From contig CAYWTS010000001.1 of the NCBI GenBank assembly GCA_964461265.1, positions 62,001-126,000 of the forward strand: a stretch of DNA of 64,000 bases. Reading direction: 5' to 3'. The position numbers and the translations under genes were made by a program. Positions 28,090 through 37,055 of the stretch are shown here, piece by piece. The DNA is from CAYWTS01 sp964461265 (GTDB lineage: Bacteria > Bacteroidota > Ignavibacteria > Tepidaquicellales > OLB5). Numbering within the stretch: the stretch's first letter is position 1; the number at the start of each line of letters is the position of its first letter. The notes beneath the pieces are model-generated. The model was not told the origin of the DNA and did not search any database. It saw nothing but the letters and a program-made list of their open reading frames with translations.

Positions 28090-28845
28090 TTAAAAATCAA
28101 TACCTAAAGATAATCCAATATTAAGATACGGATGTTTTAATTCTTTGAATTCTTCTATTTCTTTATTGAGTATCTTGCTGATTTCAAGTTTGGGTTTAAT
28201 GAATAAACTTCCATATGTATATTGAGTGTAAGACAAGTTAAGGAAAGCAATAATAGAAGATTCTCGTATTCCGATATAAGTTTCATTGAAAACCGGATTT
28301 CCCCAACCTATACCTGCCTGAGCATTAATACCTGAATTATCATTAAACCAATGTTCAAAACCAAATGATGCATCTGCATAATAGGAACCTTTGTATTCGA
28401 TAAAATCTAAACTATGTGAGGTTGCTATATTAAAATCATTGAGGTTATACGATAAACTAAGGATAGTTTCACCAGTAGTTGGTGATTCTTCAGTATCAGG
28501 GTAAAAGTAAAATTGGAAGGCGGGTTCAAAAATTAGATTTTGCAAAGTATAGGCATAAGTTAGTACAACATCGATTTCATTGCATTTTGGCTTATTAAGA
28601 TGATTTTGTAAATCTATATTACTCCAAAAGGTAAAAGTAAAATTTTTTAAAGATATCCAGCCGGAAGGCTGAATCACATTGCCTTCGCTCAAATTATAAC
28701 CTCTGAATATATATTTATTAAAAATATCGGTACTTATACCATATGTAACCTGGTTTTCTTTCTGGCTTGCTGTTGTTTCATTTTGTCCCAAAACACAGAC
28801 ATTTAATGTAAATAAACATACTACAATTATTAAAATTTTTAACAT
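28090..28845 (-). CDS. outer-membrane beta-barrel protein (TorF-like putative porin)
   Basis: A 251-aa protein with a signal peptide (about residues 1-20, 'CVLGQ') and alternating aromatic/polar strands that read as an outer-membrane barrel ('DIFNKYIFRGYNLSEGN', 'FTFTFWSNIDLQNHL', 'YLNIGLSLGIDF'). The 'DxxxKYIFRGxxL' start resembles the TIGR02001/TorF-type families annotated as putative porins. The C-terminus ends in an aromatic residue (F), as in Bam substrates. It is monocistronic and faces the T9SS cargo gene. Function unknown. Confidence 0.72.
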   Translation of the reverse strand: MLKILIIVVCLFTLNVCVLGQNETTASQKENQVTYGISTDIFNKYIFRGYNLSEGNVIQPSGWISLKNFTFTFWSNIDLQNHLNKPKCNEIDVVLTYAYTLQNLIFEPAFQFYFYPDTEESPTTGETILSLSYNLNDFNIATSHSLDFIEYKGSYYADASFGFEHWFNDNSGINAQAGIGWGNPVFNETYIGIRESSIIAFLNLSYTQYTYGSLFIKPKLEISKILNKEIEEFKELKHPYLNIGLSLGIDF

Positions 28846-29060
28846 ATTCTTACTCTATTTATTTCAGATAGCTTTAAATACAATGGTTATGCCAATATTT
28901 TATGAGCTTAAAAGTGAAATAATAATCCGAAAAAGTCGAGATTGGCACAATTTTAACCCATTCTGTTTACCAACAAACTCTTAAATGAAACTTGTTATTT
29001 TATACAAGTATAATTAAATTTAATTTTATTCCCTACAAATAAACAAACAATAAACTAACT

Positions 29061-29068
29061 AAAGGAGG
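29061..29068 (+). promoter_or_regulatory. strong Shine-Dalgarno for the small protein at 29075
   Basis: AAAGGAGG lies 6 bases before the ATG at 29075. Nearly all other genes in the window lack such a site, so translation of this small protein may be unusually efficient. Confidence 0.7.
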
Positions 29069-29074
29069 TATATC

Positions 29075-29383
29075 ATGATATTCGTAAGGGATATTTTTTA
29101 TCTTAAATTCGGTAAAGCTAAAGAGGCAAAAGCACTAATAAAAGAAGCAGTTGCTATGCTAAAATCTATAGATGTATCTTTAGATGTAAAAGAAGTGCGG
29201 ATTTTTACAGATTTAACGGGCAGATCATACCGACTAATACTTGTTACTGCCTACGCTAATCTTGCTAACTGGGAACAATCAGTGCAAACAGTTCTAAGCA
29301 ATGATGATTGGCGAAAATGGTATGAAAAATTTATTCCGCTGGTTGATACTGCTGAAAGGGAGATTCTGTCTGAAGTAAATTAA
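29075..29383 (+). CDS. small NIPSNAP/Dabb-like protein of unknown function
   Basis: A 102-aa soluble protein. The pattern beta ('MIFVRDIFYLKFGKA') - helix ('KEAKALIKEAVAML') - beta ('VRIFTDLTGRSYRLILVTAY') - helix ('NLANWEQSVQTVLSNDDW') resembles a dimeric ferredoxin-like alpha/beta-barrel (NIPSNAP or Dabb type). I recognise no catalytic residue. It has its own strong ribosome binding site and terminator, so it is a monocistronic, probably well-expressed gene. Confidence 0.75.
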   Translation: MIFVRDIFYLKFGKAKEAKALIKEAVAMLKSIDVSLDVKEVRIFTDLTGRSYRLILVTAYANLANWEQSVQTVLSNDDWRKWYEKFIPLVDTAEREILSEVN

Positions 29384-29400
29384 GAATATAGACTGCTAAG

Positions 29401-29436
29401 AAAGGTCTGATAATTGTGTATCAGGCCTTTTTTATT
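29401..29436 (+). terminator. rho-independent terminator
   Basis: AAAGGTCTGATA and TATCAGGCCTTT form a 12-bp stem with one G-U pair, a 6-base loop and a following T-run. It ends the transcript of the small gene at 29075-29383. Confidence 0.9.
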
Positions 29437-30300
29437 ATTTGCAAAGAAAAATAATATTAAAATTTTTTTTTAATATCTTATTTTCGATATAATCAAATCA
29501 AACGCACAAACAATACATAAATAAAAAAGTTTAGCAAAGACACTGCATAACCAACACGTTGCTTTACTCTTTGGAAAAAAATTTTCAGTTACTGAAAAAC
29601 TTAAAACAGCAAAATGGCTTGTATCTATGCAGAGTCTTCAGGGTTCTAAGCATGTCTATTTGCTCCGACTGCTTTTGATTACAAAAATGGAGTAAAACAA
29701 TGCACAGGTGAAAACTTGAATACGGAGTTTCCCTTAAACATATATTAAGTGAAGAAACTTGCCGCTTGCTTAATATCTTAGAATTGAATAACTCATCTGT
29801 AATTGCCTCATTAACGAAAGCTAATCAAAATTTCAACAAATCGATAAAACGCTATAATGAACTAAGTTATTACAGAAAAGGTTTTTACTGCTGCACTAAG
29901 TATTCGGCTGCTTATTGGAGAAATATTGTATCCCAGGGAATTGAGAAAAAATAAAAATATACGGATTCGGGTTTAGGTTATTAAAATTTAACAGTGATGT
30001 GAAGGGTTGCTGGAGAAGATTCCCATTTTACTATACATTAACAGCACTAATCGAAATAATCTTAACACCGCACTGGATGAAATGAAGTACACCGCATTTG
30101 TTTGTGAGAAAGCTATGAAAAGATTGAACAAACTAAAACATTTAAACTTAGTTAATAAAAGACGAAAAATAATCCTCAGTAAAACATTAGTAAGCGTATG
30201 TTCACAAAATTTGTTAATTTCAAGTATGCTGACTTTCTCTAAATTATACACTTACACAAGTATAATCTAACCCGCTAACTCTTTCAGGTTAATTTACTGA
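29437..30300. other. gene-poor region with short decayed-looking open frames
   Basis: About 860 bp. Two short open frames occur on the plus strand (29766-29954 and 30007-30270), and further short coding-like pieces lie around 29560-29690. None gives a recognisable domain, start signal or promoter. The impression is of one or two decayed genes, for example around 'AKWLVSMQSLQGSKHVYLLR' (about 29610-29670). I do not annotate a gene here. Confidence 0.4.
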
Positions 30301-30331
30301 TTGAACAAATTTACATTATACTGTAACTTTG
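30301..30331 (+). promoter_or_regulatory. Bacteroidetes-type promoter upstream of lipoprotein gene
   Basis: TTG (30301-30303), 20 bp, TAACTTTG (30324-30331), then 20 bases to the ATG at 30352. Good fit in sequence and spacing. Confidence 0.75.
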
Positions 30332-30351
30332 TATAATAGCAAAATAGTGCA

Positions 30352-30720
30352 ATGAAAAACTTATTAACATCCGGGGCATTTTTAGTTCTTGTTATTATTA
30401 TTAACGTTACCGGCTGTGATACATCTTCGGACAGCGGTAAAGCTACAAGTATTTCTCCACCGGCACTTACTGCACCTCCTGATGGAGATACGACAGTTGG
30501 TGTACGGCCTACCTTTCAATGGACAGGTAGTGCAGATATTATACATGTTGCAACATCAGAACAGTTCACCAACATTGTATATAATACCCCTGTTTCGGGG
30601 CAGGCACATACATCAAGTTTTTCTTTTACAAAAGGTACATGGTATTGGTGGAGGGTAGGTGTAACTTCGAGCGGTGTTGTATATTGGTCGAATGATGTGT
30701 GGAAGTTCAGACCGAGATAA
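30352..30720 (+). CDS. small lipoprotein with fibronectin-III-like domain
   Basis: A 122-aa lipoprotein: signal peptide with lipobox 'NVTGC' (Cys at about residue 22), then a Ser/Pro-rich linker and one beta-sandwich-like domain. The segment 'PPALTAPPDGDTTVGVRPTF' and 'GTWYWWRVG' is the usual wording of FnIII-like modules in FCB-group surface proteins. Monocistronic with its own promoter. No binding partner can be inferred. Confidence 0.8.
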   Translation: MKNLLTSGAFLVLVIIINVTGCDTSSDSGKATSISPPALTAPPDGDTTVGVRPTFQWTGSADIIHVATSEQFTNIVYNTPVSGQAHTSSFSFTKGTWYWWRVGVTSSGVVYWSNDVWKFRPR

Positions 30721-30777
30721 ATTCCCAGATAATAAAAACTATTTTAAAATATACTGAATATATCTAAAAAGATACAG

Positions 30778-31118
30778 TTATTCTTCCCATATGTGAAAAT
30801 TCATACCGAATGTGTCGCCATCATAAAACTTTTTTCATTATAAATCTTAACCATTTTACATCCTTCATTCTCAAGTAATGCTTTAGCTTCTTTTACACTG
30901 TCAACTTGGAATTCAAAAAATACCTGTCCCGGTATACCTTCATTTTCAAAACAAAAATTTATTGCTCCGATATTATCTGAACACGGATAAGATTTTAAAT
31001 AAGTATCTTTTCCCCGAATTTCCGTAAGCTCCATTCCAAGAACCCTTTGGTAAAAGTCAATAGCTTTTTCATAATCTTTAACCTGTATTGCAATATAAGG
31101 ACTGAAATTGAATTTCAT
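30778..31118 (-). CDS. VOC-family (glyoxalase/bleomycin-resistance-like) protein with apparent frameshift
   Basis: The frame from the ATG at 31118 gives a VOC fold ('AIQVKDYEKAIDFYQRVLGM', 'VFFEFQVDSVKEAKALLENE') but ends in the odd tail 'SFMMATHSV' at 30801. In the next frame the expected family ending 'FYDGDTFGMNFHIWEE' follows and stops at 30778. Adding one A to the A6 run at about 30830 restores a normal 113-aa protein. I give the coordinates of the restored gene. Either the run is miscounted, the gene is a recent pseudogene, or slippage on the A-run makes the full product. Its substrate would be unknown in any case. Confidence 0.75.
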
Positions 31119-31250
31119 TTAAGAAGTTTTTTAATTAATAAAGATTAATAAAACCTAAGATTCTTTAATTAGGTAAAATTAACTTTTAATTAATTACTTG
31201 AAACTCACCAGTGCATCATTAGCACTATTTAATATCAAGATAACCCCAAT

Positions 31251-31258
31251 TATCTTTG
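31251..31258 (+). promoter_or_regulatory. -7 element (TATCTTTG) just before the MBL-fold gene
   Basis: TATCTTTG matches TAnnTTTG only 4 bases before the ATG at 31263, so the message would be essentially leaderless if used. No -33 box at the right distance. Confidence 0.45.
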
Positions 31259-31262
31259 TTTC

Positions 31263-32678
31263 ATGAAGATTAAATTTTGCGGTGCTGCGCGAACGGTTAC
31301 AGGTTCACAGCACCTTTTAAATATAAATGGTTTTAAAATACTGCTTGATTGCGGTTTGTTTCAGGGTAAAAGAGAAGAAAGTTTTAAAATGAACAGAAAG
31401 TTCATTTACGAACCTGCGGAAATTAACTGTGTTATTTTATCACATGCGCATATAGACCACTCGGGAAATCTCCCGACACTTTATAAAAAGGGTTTCAGAG
31501 GGAATATTTATACAACTTCAGCCACAAAAGATTTATGTTCAATCATGCTTCAGGATAGCGCTCATATTCAGGAAAGAGATGTGGAATATGTAAATAAGAA
31601 AAGAAGCAAGAAGAATGAATCCCTGTTTAATCCGCTTTACAGTTTTGAAGATGTCAATAATGTATTATTATTATTCAAAACCGTTTCATACCGGCAGAGC
31701 TTTACTTTAGAAGGCACGAATAGTAATATTGAGGTTAAGTTCTATGATGCCGGGCATATTCTCGGCTCAGCTCAAATCGTAATTGATATAAAAGAAAACG
31801 GAAGACATTTTAAGCTTGGATTTACAGGCGACCTCGGCAGACCAAATCTGCCGATACTTAAAGACCCTGAATTCATAGGGAATGTAAATTATTTGATATC
31901 CGAATCAACTTATGGTGGTAAAGTTCATGATAAAGCCGATTCAATGGAACTTCAGCTCGTAACCGTTTTGCAGGAGTCTATCAGCAGGGGAGGGAAAATT
32001 ATCGTACCTGCATTCAGCGTTGGCAGAACCCAGGAATTTGTTTATACTCTTTCAAAACTCTTCGAAAAGGAAGCCATTCCAAAGATACCGATTTTTGTAG
32101 ACAGTCCTTTATCGGTAAATGTATCTGAAGTATTTAAAAGACATGCCGAATGTTATGATACAGAAACAAGAGAAATGATACAAAGTGGTACGGATGTTTT
32201 TGGTTTTTCGAATTTATTGTATATACGGGATATTGAGGAATCCAAATCACTAAATAATTTCAATGGCAGTTGTATTATTATTTCAGCTTCTGGTATGTGC
32301 GAAGCTGGACGCGTATTACACCATCTTGCAAATTGTATCGAGGATGCAAATTCAACCGTTCTGATTATCGGTTTTAATGCACAGAATACTCTTGGCAGAA
32401 GGCTTGTTGAATCGAGAGATGTAAAAAATGCTCATATTAAGATATTTGGGGATGATTATAAAGTTAAAGCAAAAATATACGTACTGAACTCTTTTTCAGC
32501 ACACGCCGATCGGAACGAATTGTGTAATTATTTCAATAATTTCGACAGGAACTTGCTTGAGAATATTTTTCTTGTTCACGGTGAACCCGACCAGCAGGAA
32601 ACTTTAACTTTAAAACTTAAGGATATGAATTTTACTGATATCTCTTCACCAAACAGAGGTGACGAGGTAATTATTTAA
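31263..32678 (+). CDS. beta-CASP metallo-beta-lactamase-fold RNase-like protein
   Basis: A 471-aa protein of the CPSF73/YsgN-like group. The metal site is 'LSHAHIDHSGNLP' (HxHxDH, residues 61-66), with further ligands in 'DAGHILGSAQ' and 'GFTGDLGRP'. The beta-CASP insertion contains 'PAFSVGRTQEFVYTL' and 'IIISASGMCEAGRVLHHLAN', followed by 'SFSAHADRNEL'. Family members process or degrade RNA with two zinc ions. It lacks the N-terminal KH domains of archaeal homologues. Monocistronic or read with the hydrolase 47 bp downstream, which has its own possible promoter. Confidence 0.92.
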   Translation: MKIKFCGAARTVTGSQHLLNINGFKILLDCGLFQGKREESFKMNRKFIYEPAEINCVILSHAHIDHSGNLPTLYKKGFRGNIYTTSATKDLCSIMLQDSAHIQERDVEYVNKKRSKKNESLFNPLYSFEDVNNVLLLFKTVSYRQSFTLEGTNSNIEVKFYDAGHILGSAQIVIDIKENGRHFKLGFTGDLGRPNLPILKDPEFIGNVNYLISESTYGGKVHDKADSMELQLVTVLQESISRGGKIIVPAFSVGRTQEFVYTLSKLFEKEAIPKIPIFVDSPLSVNVSEVFKRHAECYDTETREMIQSGTDVFGFSNLLYIRDIEESKSLNNFNGSCIIISASGMCEAGRVLHHLANCIEDANSTVLIIGFNAQNTLGRRLVESRDVKNAHIKIFGDDYKVKAKIYVLNSFSAHADRNELCNYFNNFDRNLLENIFLVHGEPDQQETLTLKLKDMNFTDISSPNRGDEVII

Positions 32679-32712
32679 TAACAGCTTCATTTTAATATAC
32701 CTTAATTTTCTT

Positions 32713-32720
32713 TAATTTTG
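32713..32720 (+). promoter_or_regulatory. -7 element (TAATTTTG) upstream of alpha/beta hydrolase
   Basis: TAATTTTG matches TAnnTTTG 5 bases before the ATG at 32726. No -33 box is seen. Weak support. Confidence 0.4.
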
Positions 32721-32725
32721 AAAAT

Positions 32726-33571
32726 ATGACCACAACAATAAAAAAATTTTTAATATTAATTAATATTTTATTGTTTACTTTAGGATTTGTATGTTCATCC
32801 AAGGATTTGCAAAACCATTCATCCAGAAATGTAAGCAAGGATAGTAATGTATCCGGAGTACCGGATAAATCATCATTACAGCAAAATAAGGAAAAAGAAG
32901 AGATTATTTTAACTGCTTCAGATAATGTAAAGATTTCGGCAGACTATTACTATTTCGAGGATAAAAAAGAAATATTACAGCCTCTTATTATATTAATCCA
33001 CCAATTCAGACAAACAAAGGCACAATGGCCTGATTTCTTTATTGACTCACTGATTAATAATGGTTTTAAAGTATTAACATATGATATAAGAGGTCACGGA
33101 AAATCGGACAAGTTGATGTATGATTTAACCGACTTATTAATTGATCCCGAAAAAGCACCGAAAGATATAGATGCAATTCATAACTGGACGTTAACACAAA
33201 AGGGTGTAGATACAACAAGAATTGGTGTAATGGGTACATCGATAGGCGGCAGTCTTGCATGCTATGCCAGGATGAAACAGTACATAAAGACTGTAGTAAC
33301 AGTTTCGAACGGTAAAGAAACGTTTCTGAAATTACTGGATATAGATGAGAGAGCAATGGGAAGAGTATTCGTCAGATTATCCTCAGTTTTGATGATACAA
33401 GCTTCCGATGACGGCTCACATAAACAAGATGGTGAATATATAATGGATAATTATTTAGATACGCCTAAAACTCTTAAAGTATTCAACTCATCCAAGCACG
33501 GTAAATACCTTATTGAACAATATCCCGAGATATATACACTTTCTATTGAGTGGTTTAAAAAGTATTTGTAA
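32726..33571 (+). CDS. exported alpha/beta hydrolase
   Basis: A 281-aa alpha/beta hydrolase with a signal peptide (about 1-26) and a Ser/Asn/Lys-rich linker before the catalytic domain. 'ILIHQF' is the oxyanion strand and 'DIRGHGKSDK' the following loop. The nucleophile elbow is 'GVMGTSIGGSLACYA', and the late 'SSKHGKYLIEQYP' provides the catalytic His. The nearby 'MIQASDDGS' carries the acid. Cys at 'GFVCSSK' could be a lipid site, but Val before it is unfavourable. It precedes nuoN by 18 bp. Substrate unknown; an esterase or dienelactone-hydrolase-like role is possible. Confidence 0.83.
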   Translation: MTTTIKKFLILINILLFTLGFVCSSKDLQNHSSRNVSKDSNVSGVPDKSSLQQNKEKEEIILTASDNVKISADYYYFEDKKEILQPLIILIHQFRQTKAQWPDFFIDSLINNGFKVLTYDIRGHGKSDKLMYDLTDLLIDPEKAPKDIDAIHNWTLTQKGVDTTRIGVMGTSIGGSLACYARMKQYIKTVVTVSNGKETFLKLLDIDERAMGRVFVRLSSVLMIQASDDGSHKQDGEYIMDNYLDTPKTLKVFNSSKHGKYLIEQYPEIYTLSIEWFKKYL

Positions 33572-33589
33572 AATAAAACATTAGATAAT

Positions 33590-35044
33590 TTGATTACAAC
33601 ATCCGATTTTTTACATTCACTTCCAATATTGATAATAGCCGTCTCATCATTACTTATTCTTATTTTAGAAAGTATCTTTCCTTACAACCATAAAGAGGGG
33701 AATAATAAAAGCAGAAAAATTGAAGCATTAATATTTTATTTTGCAATTTTTGCGATTCTTGCTGCAATTAACCTCCAATTCAGAGAGTTAAATAAAGACC
33801 TGTTCATATTTAATAATTATCTGAGGGTTAATAATTTTACTTTTATTCTAAATTATATTCTTTTAACCGGAGTGCTGCTTACTGTGTTAGCATCAAGAGA
33901 TTACCTTAAAAAAGAAGACGTAAATTATGGTGAGTACTATTCACTCTTATTCATATCACTTCTTGGTATGATGCTAATGGTTTCAGCAAATGATCTTTTA
34001 ATTGTTTTTGTAGGCCTTGAAATGATGTCTGTTTGCTTTTACATTCTTGCAGGGTTTATTAGAAAAAAAATCACTTCTAATGAGAGTGCTTTAAAATATT
34101 TTTTACTTGGAGCTTTTTTAACAGGATTCCTGTTACTCGGTATTGCTTTCATTTATGGTTCAACAGGCACTACTAATTTAAATGTTATCAAATCGGTTAA
34201 TCCTGAAAAAAACAGTTTTTTTACCATTGGACTGCTGCTGATTTTTGTTACATTTCTGTTCAAAACAGGTTCATTTCCACTTCAAATGTGGATACCTGAT
34301 GTATATCAGGGTTCACCGACCATAGTTGCAGGCATGATGAGTTCGGTAGGCAAAACAGCAGCGTTTGGAACATTGCTTATAATATTCATTTCGTTCGGAT
34401 TTAATAACCTTCCCATTATCATTGCCCTGGTTGCTATTATTACAATGTTATACGGTAATGTGCTTGCCCTTGCTCAAAACGATATAAAACGTCTTCTCGC
34501 ATACTCAAGTATTGCACATGCCGGATATATTATGGTGGGGTTTGTAGCTGTTAATCCGGGTGCAATTCATTCTGTAATATTTTATCTTGTTGCATATGTA
34601 TTAATGCAGCTTGGAGCATTTATTATTATTGGTCTAGTTGAAGACTTTCCTGTTTCGGGTAAGGAACCAAACAGATTGGAAAGCTATAAAGGTCTTGCCA
34701 GACGTAATCCATTTTTTGCTTCTTTTCTTTCAATATTCCTTTTTTCACTTGCAGGCATTCCTCCCTTCGCAGGATTCTGGGGAAAATATTATATATTTTT
34801 GACTGCAATAAAGAATAATTTTTTGTGGCTTGCAATTATCGGGATTCTTTTAAGTTTGGTCGGTGTTTACTATTACATAAGAATTATACTCTATATGTGG
34901 TTTTATGAACCTGAAGAAGAATACGCTGGTACTACAAGAGCTGACTTTTCGATGTTTGCTGCCTTTATTTCAGCTGCAGGAATATTCTTGTTTGGATTTT
35001 ACCCGGAAATAATATTCAAAATCTTACGAATAATTACTACCTGA
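33590..35044 (+). CDS. nuoN: NADH-quinone oxidoreductase subunit N
   Basis: A 484-aa complex I membrane-arm subunit with about 14 helices. Family marks are 'FVGLEMMSVCFYILAGF' (key Glu), 'SALKYFLLGAFLTGFLLLGI', the Lys channel segment 'FLFKTGSFPLQMWIPDVYQG' followed by 'SPTIVAGMMSSVGKTAAFG', and 'LLAYSSIAHAGYIMVG'. The start is TTG. It is not next to other nuo genes but lies between an alpha/beta hydrolase and a VWA protein, with gaps of 18 and 21 bp, suggesting co-transcription with unrelated neighbours. Confidence 0.95.
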   Translation: MITTSDFLHSLPILIIAVSSLLILILESIFPYNHKEGNNKSRKIEALIFYFAIFAILAAINLQFRELNKDLFIFNNYLRVNNFTFILNYILLTGVLLTVLASRDYLKKEDVNYGEYYSLLFISLLGMMLMVSANDLLIVFVGLEMMSVCFYILAGFIRKKITSNESALKYFLLGAFLTGFLLLGIAFIYGSTGTTNLNVIKSVNPEKNSFFTIGLLLIFVTFLFKTGSFPLQMWIPDVYQGSPTIVAGMMSSVGKTAAFGTLLIIFISFGFNNLPIIIALVAIITMLYGNVLALAQNDIKRLLAYSSIAHAGYIMVGFVAVNPGAIHSVIFYLVAYVLMQLGAFIIIGLVEDFPVSGKEPNRLESYKGLARRNPFFASFLSIFLFSLAGIPPFAGFWGKYYIFLTAIKNNFLWLAIIGILLSLVGVYYYIRIILYMWFYEPEEEYAGTTRADFSMFAAFISAAGIFLFGFYPEIIFKILRIITT

Positions 35045-35065
35045 TATTATCAGAATTAAAAAATT

Positions 35066-36175
35066 TTGAAATTTATATATTCTAAATGGTCAGATGATTC
35101 ATTGACCGATGAGAAGCTTCTTGAAAAGCTTATCGCTCTATTCAGTTATACATTGCTTCAAACATCAGGAGATGTTAATGAAGCACTCGATTGGCTGAGC
35201 CAGCTTGATGAGAAATTTTCTTTGTTCGGTGATAATATTACTTTCAGTGAATTCATCCATAAACTGAAAGAACGGGGATATGTAGGTGAAGAAAGAGGTA
35301 AATATGAATTGAAATACAATGGTATTGCACGCATCAGGAAAGATTCTTTTAATGAAATTTTCGGGAGATTAAAAAAATCACCCGAAGGTTTACACGAATT
35401 ACCCGATACAGGTAAGGGTGTTGAAAGATTAAGCCAGACAAAAAAGTTTACATTTGGCGATCAGCCTCATAATATTAACCCCACACAAACCCTCACTAAT
35501 GCTTTTATAAGAGACGGAATAGATTCATTTACTCTACGCGAAGAAGACCTTGAGCTATATGAAACCGAAATGCAGGTTTGCTCTTCGACTGCACTACTTT
35601 TAGATATAAGCCACAGCATGATTTTATATGGTGAAGACCGCATTACACCTGCAAAACAGGTCGCACTTGCACTCTCCGAACTAATATTAACTAAATTTAA
35701 AAAGGATTCACTTAATGTTATATTGTTCGGTGATGAAGCAAAAGAGGTAAGTGTAGCTGAGTTGCCTTTCGTGTCAGTAGGACCTTTCCATACAAATACA
35801 AAAGCCGGTTTGGAACTTGCAAGGCATTTACTGAATAAGAGTAAAAATGCAAATAAGCATATTATTATGATAACCGATGGAAAACCATCAGCTGTATTCG
35901 ATCCACCCGGTTCAAAAAAGTTATATAAAAACTCTTTCGGGCTTGACCCGAAAATAGTAAATAAAACGCTTGATGAGGCAATTGCATGCAGACGTGATAA
36001 GATAAATATCACAACTTTTATGATAGCGAGCGATAATTACCTGAGAAATTTTGTAAAGGATTTTGCAAAAGTTTGCGGAGGCAAAGCTTATTATTCCAGT
36101 CTGAATGAACTTGGTGAACATGTTTTTGTTGATTATATTAGAAGTAAACAAAAGCCCGGAATTGAGAAGAATTAA
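35066..36175 (+). CDS. VWA-domain protein
   Basis: A 369-aa soluble protein. Residues 1-170 are an uncharacterised helical region; the C-terminal half is a von Willebrand A domain with an intact MIDAS metal site: 'LLLDISHSM' (DxSxS, D180), Thr in 'FHTNTKAGLELA', and Asp in 'IIMITDGKPSAVF'. Proteins of this layout often work with MoxR-type AAA ATPases as chelatase-like machines; no such ATPase gene is in the window. The start is TTG. The next gene overlaps its end by 14 bp. Confidence 0.87.
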   Translation: MKFIYSKWSDDSLTDEKLLEKLIALFSYTLLQTSGDVNEALDWLSQLDEKFSLFGDNITFSEFIHKLKERGYVGEERGKYELKYNGIARIRKDSFNEIFGRLKKSPEGLHELPDTGKGVERLSQTKKFTFGDQPHNINPTQTLTNAFIRDGIDSFTLREEDLELYETEMQVCSSTALLLDISHSMILYGEDRITPAKQVALALSELILTKFKKDSLNVILFGDEAKEVSVAELPFVSVGPFHTNTKAGLELARHLLNKSKNANKHIIMITDGKPSAVFDPPGSKKLYKNSFGLDPKIVNKTLDEAIACRRDKINITTFMIASDNYLRNFVKDFAKVCGGKAYYSSLNELGEHVFVDYIRSKQKPGIEKN

Positions 36176-37043
36176 TTATTTATTTGTATTTCTGCTTCTT
36201 TGCTTTTTAAATACATATTCCGATACCTTAGTACTGATTTCTGCATTTGGCAGCTTCCAGGAAGCTTCTTCCATATCAAGCAGCAGGGAACAGTTTATAT
36301 TTGTTACTGATATGGCTGCAAATCTTATTTATAAATTTGATACTAATGGTGTTCTTTTAACTTCTTTCGGCGGAGCAGGATTCAGCAATAACGAGTTTAA
36401 CCAGCCCATCTGCATTGATGCTTCAAATGGTCTGGATGTTTTTGTTTGTGATTACAGGAATAACAGGATTCAAAGATATGATTTAAAGCTGAGCTATATT
36501 AGTTCGTTTGACTTTAATTCATATAATTTAACATCCGATATATCCAAAAAAATCTATTATCCTCAAAGCTTTACAAGTCTGCCTTCTTCAGAAGTTTTTG
36601 TCATCTGTGATGCTGTATCATATAAAATTGTTAAGCTTAAAACATTAGATGAACCAATGCTCTTTTTCGGAAGCTCAACAGGAGGTATGGACAGGTTGAT
36701 TAATCCTGTAAAAATAATACGCGGTTCACAGCTGGATATATGGGTATTAGATAAAGGATCCGATGAGGTTCTGAATTTCGATAACAATGGTGCATTCAAA
36801 AAAAGAATTAAAAATCCTGGTGAGCAAGAAGCAATAAGTATCGCTTTTTATGGAAATCTGCTTTTTTGGGTATTAAATGAAAGAATTTATATTTATAACG
36901 TTAACACCGGTAAATTTGAGCGAAAATATGAATTTTTTCTAAGTACAGACGAGAAGCTTATTGATATTAATGTGTTAAGTAGCCAGAATATCCTGTTATT
37001 ATCCCAAAAGAAAGTTTATAATTACAGAAAGTTAAACAATTAA
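36162..37043 (+). CDS. secreted NHL-repeat beta-propeller protein
   Basis: About 293 aa from the TTG at 36162, which places a clean signal peptide ('YLFVFLLLCFLNTYS') at the N-terminus; an upstream ATG at 36105 would bury it. NHL-type repeats follow: 'FIFVTDMAANLIYKFDTNG', 'QPICIDASNGLDVFVCDYRN', 'NRIQRYD', 'DIWVLDKGSDEVLNFDNNG'. Such propellers bind proteins or ligands in the envelope. The start overlaps the VWA gene, and ssb follows after 12 bp, so all three genes may be co-transcribed. Confidence 0.8.
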   Translation: MRRINYLFVFLLLCFLNTYSDTLVLISAFGSFQEASSISSSREQFIFVTDMAANLIYKFDTNGVLLTSFGGAGFSNNEFNQPICIDASNGLDVFVCDYRNNRIQRYDLKLSYISSFDFNSYNLTSDISKKIYYPQSFTSLPSSEVFVICDAVSYKIVKLKTLDEPMLFFGSSTGGMDRLINPVKIIRGSQLDIWVLDKGSDEVLNFDNNGAFKKRIKNPGEQEAISIAFYGNLLFWVLNERIYIYNVNTGKFERKYEFFLSTDEKLIDINVLSSQNILLLSQKKVYNYRKLNN

Positions 37044-37055
37044 ATTTAAAAAGTT

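Noticed and set aside
30826..30836. Programmed -1 frameshift signal of the dnaX type in the VOC gene
   Set aside because: The codon phase of the A-run is not the X-XXY-YYZ phase needed, and no downstream stem-loop is evident; an indel is simpler.
35467..36012. A 181-codon open frame on the minus strand
   Set aside because: Antisense to the VWA domain with its intact MIDAS site; serine-rich shadow translation only.
35066..36175. Considered a magnesium-chelatase subunit D gene because of the VWA/MIDAS domain
   Set aside because: No AAA domain, no integrin-binding linker and no bch/chl or MoxR genes nearby.
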